Positions 10,201 through 19,200 of a DNA stretch of 64,000 bases are shown here, piece by piece; position 1 is the first letter of the stretch, and every line of letters begins with the position of its first letter. The DNA lies in NCBI GenBank assembly GCA_936450465.1, contig OW388297.1:48436130-48500129 (forward strand), written 5' to 3'. Origin of the DNA: Gibbula magus. Its lineage: Eukaryota > Mollusca > Gastropoda > Trochida > Trochidae. The notes under the pieces are model-generated. The model made no database searches, was not told the DNA's origin, and saw only the letters and a list, made by a program, of their open reading frames with translations. The translations under genes were made by a program, and so were the position numbers.

Positions 10201-13200
10201 CTCCTTTTCTTCTTAGATATTTATGCGCTATACTGTATAAAATGAATTGATTGTCAGTAGTTGAGTAATTTTCGCGGAAGCCAGACTGTGATTCAGATAT
10301 AAGGTGTTGGAGTTCCAACCACAGTTTCAGCCTCGAATCAATAACTGCAGTAAAAAGTTTACCCATAATGTCCAAGAGACTAATTCCTCGATAGTTTCCT
10401 GGGTCCGCTGTGTCGCCCTTCTTGTGGATTGGAACTATGAGGCTAGTTTTCCAAGAATCAAGATATATACCAGTATCTAGTATCGAGTTGAATAATAACA
10501 CAAGATATGGTATTAGTTCGTGTGTTGTAGTCTTGATGGCTTCCGGTGGTATTCCATCAAGACCAGGAGATTTATTTGATTTTAGCTGTTTAATTACTTT
10601 ATTTATTTCCTCTTGTGTTATAACCCCTCCAAGAATATCATCACAGTCACCACATTTCTCACAAGTAAACGTGTTATGGTCCGACAGAAAAGCTTTTACA
10701 TCCTTATCGAATTCCGGTGATGTACCGATTTCCGAATTCAGGAGAGCTTTAAAATAATAGAACCAATCGTCTGGTGGTATATTGTTCGTTTTGGATTTCC
10801 CACCACTGTGTTTTTTCACTAATTTCCAAAAACTTTTACAATCCCTATCCCTAGCTGCTGTAGTTATGTCATCCATAATCTTCTGTCCATATGCTTTCTT
10901 CTTTTTATAACATAATTCTTTAAATAACTTCTTATTGGTAATATATTGTCTGTGATATATATTTCTATTTGTCTTTTTGAACAAATTTATATATTTATAC
11001 TTTTGTTTTTTCCTAAAACTACAGTCCTTATCAAACCATGGGGGTTGTGTGTTCACTTTGAAAGTCGAATTGTTGGTTGAAACAACTTCGAAGGATGATT
11101 GGAAAAGTTCTTGTAGATATCTAACACTGTCGTTTATGTTTGAGTTTAACAATTCTTTAAACTCATCAAGTTTGTCTCTCAGTAGGTTTTTAATGGTTGA
11201 GGTAAATGAATCCTTGTTGCTTAAACGATACCTAGTTAAGGTGTGTATTCCCGTCTGCGACGCACGTGATCCACCGTGTGAGTGAGACGGCATGTCAATT
11301 TCAGATTGAAGTAGGTCACGATAGGCAAGTGATCTGACAACGATTCGGCTGAAACCTCAAAATCAGTCACTTTATGGAAGATATCGGAGGACACTATACA
11401 ATAATCTGCAACACTTTTTCCGTTTGCGCCTATAAATGTGAACTCGCCAAGTTGATCACTTGGAAAGCGACCATTAGTAAAATGGATATTAAAGTTACAA
11501 CAAAGGCTAATCAATTGATGACCAAAGTTATTAAGTGTCCCATCTTTAGACATCCGCTTACAATTGAATGAATCGCTGATATATGCAGAATCGTCGATTG
11601 GTATATAGTTATGGTTATCCTCTAGAATAAAGTCCTGAACAGTACTGGTCCTGGCGTTAAAGTCCCCTTGAAGTACTATGTTGTAGTCTGGATACAGTGA
11701 AGTTAGTTTTAGTAGATGCTCTTCCAATTGCTCTAATCCACTGTTGATATTATTGGTGTTTGGTGATATATATATGAAGCCTAAAATCGTTTGTGACTTT
11801 TGGTTTGGGAAATCATACACTAAGAAAAACACACAGTCCTCCCATTCAGGATATACCCTTTGGAAGTGATGGATTATGTTTGACCTGATGTTCACTAATA
11901 TGCCACCACTGTGTCTTCCTCTAACCTGAGACTTCTTTCTTACACACTGATAAGACGAGTAGTTTTCAAATAGGTTTTGGAAATCGTGTTCATTTTTCGC
12001 CCAAGTTTCTATGAAGGCACAGACGTGTGATTTTGATACAAACAAATTAACATCATTAAAAGCATTAGATAATTTTGAATAAAGTCCATTTATATTCCAG
12101 CAAGAAATAATTGGGTCTGTGAAATTGTCATAACATATTCTCGGTTGTTGTTCATGTTCCTGTTTGTCGAGGCCTCGGCCGCACTCCTAGGTGTTGTTGT
12201 GTATGTCGTCTGCTTCAGCATGTCGTCTGCTAGAGCTGCTGGTGTTGTTCTGGTCTCTATGCTGAGTAGGGCTGTCGTAATTCTTACGTGTTCCAACTCT
12301 GATAAGCTTCTCCTTGCCCCAGTCGTAAGTGTAGATCTTGTCTGCAAATATCAGCTTATCAAACGAGATGTAGCTTTGCTCCCCATTTTCTTTAAACTCA
12401 GTCTGGAACTCTCGCAACTTTGCTCTTTTTTCTCTCACTGCTTTTGTATAATCTTCTGTAAATCTGTATTTTCTGTTTGTTTTCAACTTATCTCTTGAAA
12501 TGGACTTAATTGTTTCTTTATCTTTGAACGATGAAAATTGCATGATTATTGGTCTGGGGGAGGTTTTTGTGTTTAGTCTATGTACTCTTTCAAAGTTGAT
12601 TGATTCTGGATGTTCAATATCAAGTTCGGCCTTTATGAAATCTCTTACTTTCTGTTCACTGGCTTCCCATGTTTCAGCCCCATTTTCTTCCAAACCAAAG
12701 AGAATCAAGTTCTTCCTTCTCATTTGACTCTCATTTCTATCAATTTTGACGTTCAGATATTCTATTTCTTTGCGCATTTTCTCATTTTCATTCCAAAGAA
12801 TTTCTTGATCGTTTCTTAATTCATTTACTGTTGATGTGAGTGATTTTATGTCATCTCTCATTTCCGCCATAACACTTTGGTTTACAGTCACTTTACGCTG
12901 AATATCTTTCAATATAGAGTGTATGTCCACTTCTGGGTTACCTGCATATTCATCTTCTTCTGTCTGAACTTGCACTAGTCCTGTATGGTTTCGGGTTGAG
13001 AGTCGAGTCTGTCGTCCACGGCCGCTATCACTTGTCCCAGCTCGTCCTCTACCGGGTGGTCCCGGGTTGGGCTCCACGGACCCGCTCACTAACAGCAGAA
13101 CACAGACGACGAGTGCTGTTTGCAGTTGGCATCTTATCAAACCGCCGCAGATACATATAGTCTTTAAAGTCTTTTTATGTGACTTACTGCGGATACAAAA

Positions 13201-16200
13201 AGTACCAATTTTAGCTCGCCACTGCTCATTTGAGATGCCCATGTTCAATTTTCATCACAGCTCACTTCAAAACAACCGCCTGTCCACCATTGTAGGTGGC
13301 GCTGTTTGAATTGTATACTATATTAACACACTAAGAAATAAACAAAAAGGATCGGCTTAGGCTTACTTCCGAGAGTATGTGAATGTTCGGACTTCAACAA
13401 GCAATAGAAAACCTTATAAGGCATGTCACTAGCATGAATATCATTAAACTAAAATCACATAAATTCACCAATATCAATCTGGATTTACAACAGGCGATTT
13501 CACCGTTTATCAGTTTACCTATTTATATAATTTCATAAACAAAGAAATAGTCATGATGAAGGTAAAGAAATAAAAGCGGTATTTTGTGATATCAGTAAAG
13601 CCTTCGACAGAGTATAACTTAAATGTCTCTTATGTAAACTATAGAGATACGGTGGGAATGGTTCGCTCCTCGATTGGTTTAAAAATTACCTTGCAGATGG
13701 CAAACAGTATAAGTTATAAATGGTTCTAAATCAGAGAAGAAATTTGTATTGGCTGGAGGCTCCCGGGGATCCGTATTAGGACCCCTCCTGTTTTCAGTAT
13801 TCATCAATGATATTGTTAATGATATAGAACGTAACATAAGATTAATTGCTGATGATACTTCACTTTATGTTAAAATAGACAACCCAAACGACGCTTACAA
13901 TATGCTGAATAATGATAATGATCTGAAGAATTTCTGCTTGGGCTGATAAATGGAAAGTTAAATTTATTCCTGCAAAAACTGAAACTATCTTGTTTACAAA
14001 GAAACGAATTGAAACCTCACTACCAAATTTAACCATGAATGGCCAACTCATCTCAGATGTAGAATATCATAAACATCTTGGTTTAACTTTTCAAAAAGAT
14101 GGGCAGTGGCACTCTCATATTGAACAGATTGTTAATAGGGTTAGTCCGATGATCAACTGTCTACGGAGTCTTGAATACTGATTAACGGGTAAAAGTCTAA
14201 AGACTTTATATAGTTCCTACATTATTCCAATGTTTTACTATTGCGATCAAATATGGAATAATTGTTACAAATCACAAGAGTAACTCCTTGAAAAGTTGCA
14301 TTTAGACGCACTAAGAACAATCTGCGGAGCTGTAAAGGGTACAACTCACAACAAGTTGAAACCGGCTTCTCTTCACTAGCCATTAGACGAGATAAACATA
14401 AAATGTGTTTGTTCTAAAAAATTAAAGCGAATATGACGCCTGATTACCAGTCCGAGCCCTTTCCTCCAACGATAAATAGTCAATTATGTTATGAATTAAG
14501 AAATGCCGAATGCTGAATACAAGACAATATCAAATTATATTAATGCACAAATAATCCAGTCTGTTCATTAGTTTATTTCTCTTAGTAAATGATTCTCATG
14601 AATATCTCTAAAAATGATGTTGTGTTTTTCCACGTCAATGTATATAATGATGGTATTGATGAAGTAATTATCCTGTTTTATTGTTCTTCTGGGGAGAGAC
14701 GTTTATACAGGGGAAATCCTGTTTGTTGACGACCCTGTACCTGTGTACATGAATAAATATTATGTAAACCACATTAATTCACTTAACAAATTAAAATAGT
14801 TGTAAGAGTTACATAAACAAGCCAGGTATGATACAAAAGCATAATTGACATGTTTCTCAGCAAATAACATCTCACCATCAGCTGTAACTGTTACATAAAC
14901 AAACAAAGCCAGGAATGATACAAAAGCAGGAAATCAAAACGGTAGTCAGTACAGCTGTATTCCTGATGCTAAAATATTTAACACTTCTATTTCATCTTTA
15001 CATAACCAAATTTGTGACTTATGTTCATAAACTTGTTGACGAATATGAAGAACTACTTTGAGTTTGGGCATTACTCCTCAAAACAAAGTGTGCCCTTTAA
15101 TACAATAAACAAAACATTTTCAGAATGGTACCACACCCCTACTCCTTCATGTCCAAACATCTCTGATCAGTCATGATTAATTTAGCACTTTTCACAATAT
15201 AATGAGAGCTAGCATCAGTTTGACTTTTCAATATTATACAATCAAAGACTGGTGATGAAGTCAATACCTGTTTTTATTGACCTTCGAAAACAGTATTGTT
15301 TTCTTGTGTACATAAAATAGGTATTGACCGAATTCACCGGTCCATTATTGTTTTACTATCCTGATGTAGTATTCGGTTGAGTTCGTCGTCCGTACATATG
15401 TACGAATGGAATAATTCAAGTAGTGTTTACTGGATACTTTTCATATTTTGCATGTAGGTTCATCATAGGGAGGGTAATTTCCTACAGACATTTGTGACCT
15501 TGACCTCATCTCAAGGTCACAACAAGACTTTGCCATTTTCCCCATGTTAGCGGGATATCTTAAGAACCGTTCACTGGATTCTCTTCATATCTTACACAAA
15601 GCTTCTCTTAGAAAAGGCAAAGGGCTGATTAGACTTCATTTTCAAGATCACAGCGGAACTTTGAATTATTTTGTGTGAATATTTTAGCCTTAGGTGAATA
15701 TAGAAATATGACGACAATTTCATGTGTCCGTTTTACTTTTGCTCATATATTGCCATCGACATATCATAAGAATTAGTTTGTGTAAGTCAGAGATATACCC
15801 GAATACCTTGAATGAATGAAAATATTTAGGGTATCATTTGATCCACGAGGAAAAGAATGGGTACATCTGTCTTTTACCCAGCTTACAGTTGAGTGTAAAC
15901 GGATACTATTTCATAATATTTCTAAACAAAAACAGCTGTAAACAAGCTTGAGTATGAAACGCACAAACCAAACACGTCCTCATCTGTGACTACTCCCTGG
16001 TACACTCATCTCGTGCTGCGTTGTATGGTTACCCATGTTCGGGGCTCGAAATCTTATTGATATGGCCCAATGGCTGTATTATCAACACACACGCACGTGC
16101 ATCTCGTTGAAATGTACAGTTAACGCAATAACTAATGTCAATATGGCCAAAGTTTAGGGAAAATGAAGCAAGTTTCAGTATGTTAAAGGGCACTTTTTTT

Positions 16201-19200
16201 GCAAATTTAATTTTTTTAAATTTCCCATTCATAATGATAGATTATGTATTTTATATTTACTTGAGAGGGTAAAACATCTTATTACTCAAACCAATTATCC
16301 AAAGTTGTAATAACGGTGTTGCGTATACAGCAAAAAATGCATGGTGGCCATTTTATTGTGAACACATTTTATTATTTAGAATGACAAAAACGATTCCCTT
16401 GGCTTTACGGAACCATGTATACTCATTTTTTAAAACTTTTTTCTCCGAAGAGAGAAGGGTGTTTTACTATTGGTGACTTTATTTTCATTTCATTTCATCG
16501 ACTTATTTCAGCGAAAAAACGTGCTACTGCTCCTTTAAAGGTACATCCATTGTGTTTAATAAAATTTTATTCGGCTTTAATACGTTCCAACACACCAAAG
16601 GTGATGTTTACAATACAAACAAATGCACTTAGCTTGTATATTCATCCCCAATCGCCAAACATATCATAACTACTAGTTTCCAATTAAAATCGAGTTACAT
16701 CATTATGCATGTGCAGAAACCGACAGTGTACGTCCTATTTACATGCACAGTTGTTATATGACCAATTAAACATTATAAACCCAAATTTGTTATTTTGGGT
16801 GGTTTAAATAAGAGTCCAAAATTACGTTTGACTCATTGGCGCACGCCACACGCAGTGCATTGTCCGGTTTTCGATCAGAAATCGATACTTTTACCTTCAT
16901 ATCGTCAATATACTTAGTCAAGTATCATCAAAATGGTAGTTTTCGGTAACAGTTGGTACTTCTCGATAAAGTAAGACCATTTATAACGTTTGGCATATTT
17001 GACCCCAACAACACAATGGATGTACCTTTAAGACATTTTGCACCCAAGATTAAATAACGTTCATATATAAAAAGACATACAGAAATTTATGATTGCATCA
17101 CGCATTATAAGAACACGAAAAGATGTACATCTCGTCCGGCCAGAAGGCAACAGGACACAGGTACGGTTCTATCCTAGGTTTCAAATGAAACCTTTGTTAA
17201 AGTCTTATGTGTTCATATATAACCTGACATTTTAAAAAGTATCACCACTTAAAGTTAGAAATCTAAAACATTTACTCCCTTGATTTCTCAGTTGTTAAAA
17301 AGTGTAAGTATATAAGAAAAGTGTAGGTTTATCAGAAAAACTGTTGGTATATCAGAAAAAAGTGTAAGTGTATTGGCTTATACATCTATACTTGTAACAA
17401 AAGAAACCACAGCAACGAGACCGGAAGTAGGGGAAAATGCCATTATGATGCTTTCTGAACCTCATAACTTCTGCTGCACATAGACCATATTCTGGTAAAA
17501 TCCCCTGGCGATGAAAGAGTGAAGGGGAGAGCATGCTTTATCTGTTTATTTATTTGATATTATTCCATTTTAAAGTACATTTCCATATATGTCAAAATAC
17601 ACTGTGCACATGATTGTACATGGAATGCCATTTATTGGGTTATATAGGATTTCTGAAAAGCACATGGAGACACGACCAGAATGAGTGCATGGAAGCTTGC
17701 ATGTTTACAATTTGAGAAAGCAATATACTTTTTTATTTCGTAATATTTATAATTTCTTGTTTTAATAATTTAACATTTGGTTGACCTCCCTTAATTTTGG
17801 TTTTGTAGAGGATTGATTATGTACTGAGAATAATTGCGTTTATATAGAGGATTATTATAACTACCTTTAAATTCAAACAATATATTCTCTTCAGTGAGAT
17901 TAATATTTCCTTCTGTGTAATGTGCAAGTCATTCTGCAAGTTTTCTCCATGTGATTTCTGCATATTGACATGAATAGAACACAAGTGAAGGGGTTTCAAC
18001 TGAAACGTTACTGTACAGACTGTAAATTCTACATACCACATCTTAAACAGTAACATATTGGTACTTCATTTTATGAATAATCTTAGATTGAAAACATGTT
18101 AGTTCACTACTCTTTTTTACATCATGATTGATATTTTTTACACTGTTTCTGTATATTCTTTTTGCAAATATTCTTCCCATGTAAACAACTGACTATAAGA
18201 TAAATACTTGCGTTTGTAAAATTTCTGCCAACAGATGAAATCATCGCTGATATTCGGTAAATGCTTCACATTTTCATTGATTATGCCATCGTATGTCCCT
18301 TTGAGTCAGTTCTTAGCAAGTGCTCGATATCCTGCTATTGTATTCGTAGGCGTGAACTTGTATTGATAACAAATCTAATATATATATATATATATAAATG
18401 AATCAAATAGAACAGTCTTCTATTGTGAATCAAATGTATTTTAGACTGCATTAAACTGTATAATCCAATTTCCTGAAAATTAAAAAATGATAATGTTTCA
18501 TCTTCACATCGTTGAATACCAACTGTTATTATATTCCTCCACGTGTCCACTCGTGCATGCTGGCGTGTGTCTGTCCGTTCGAAATCGTTTTTGGAGCATA
18601 TCTCAAAAGCTTTATGACTTGGAAACTTCAAATTTAGAATGGAAGTAATCTATATGGCGCTGTTATGCCTTTTAGGGGTCTTACTATCATGTTCTTATTG
18701 TTCTTCTGGTCAAATAGAAGACGAATTTCACATATTGTTAGTTTGTGATGCTTTTTCTGTCTGTCAAAAGAAGTATTTAAAATGTATTTATGTCAATCCA
18801 CAAACTATGTATAATCTCCTTAATTCTAAATATATTGATGTCTTAAACGGTCCGATTTTTACGTCCATCTGTCCATCCTTGCGTGCGTACGGACGCACCC
18901 ACGGACGTCCTAGTGTTTATATAATTGTTTCCATCCTTTCCTCATTTGGATTCATTTCGATCCTATACTGAACGTGATTCATTTTAATTATATTTTCATT
19001 TGGATTCATGAGATGGGTAGATGGTAGGACGGGTTCTTTAGGTAGTTTTTAACGTTGACAGTTTTTCGGGCTTAGTGTTGTTTCCAGGGGATAAATAAAT
19101 AACTATATGAATTAGAAACTTCAAAGTTGGATGTAACCAATATGGTATTGTTGTGCATTTTAAACTCGACGGTTCAAATAATTTTAGAAATATTTTAAAG

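Larger units (their letters stand above)
8603..13310 (-). mobile_element. near-complete non-LTR retrotransposon, two ORFs
   Basis: From 5' to 3' on the minus strand: a short leader, ORF1 (13248-12187), then ORF2 with an apurinic-type endonuclease, reverse transcriptase and a C-terminal cysteine motif (12186 to 8692). The 3' end is a short GAGTCT tandem repeat at 8604-8622, typical of CR1/Jockey-superfamily elements that end in microsatellites rather than poly(A). ORF2 has two frameshifts and one late stop, so this copy is inactive, but most domains are well kept, implying fairly recent insertion into the intron of the PAN/sushi gene, same orientation. The exact clade cannot be assigned by eye. 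The 5' boundary near 13310 is approximate. Confidence 0.9.

Noticed and set aside
10410..11285. Plus-strand frames of 102-115 codons
   Set aside because: Shadows of the LINE reverse transcriptase on the other strand.
12090..12347. 85-codon minus-strand frame
   Set aside because: Alternate frame over the ORF1/ORF2 junction; the WNING endonuclease motif lies in the ORF1 frame instead.
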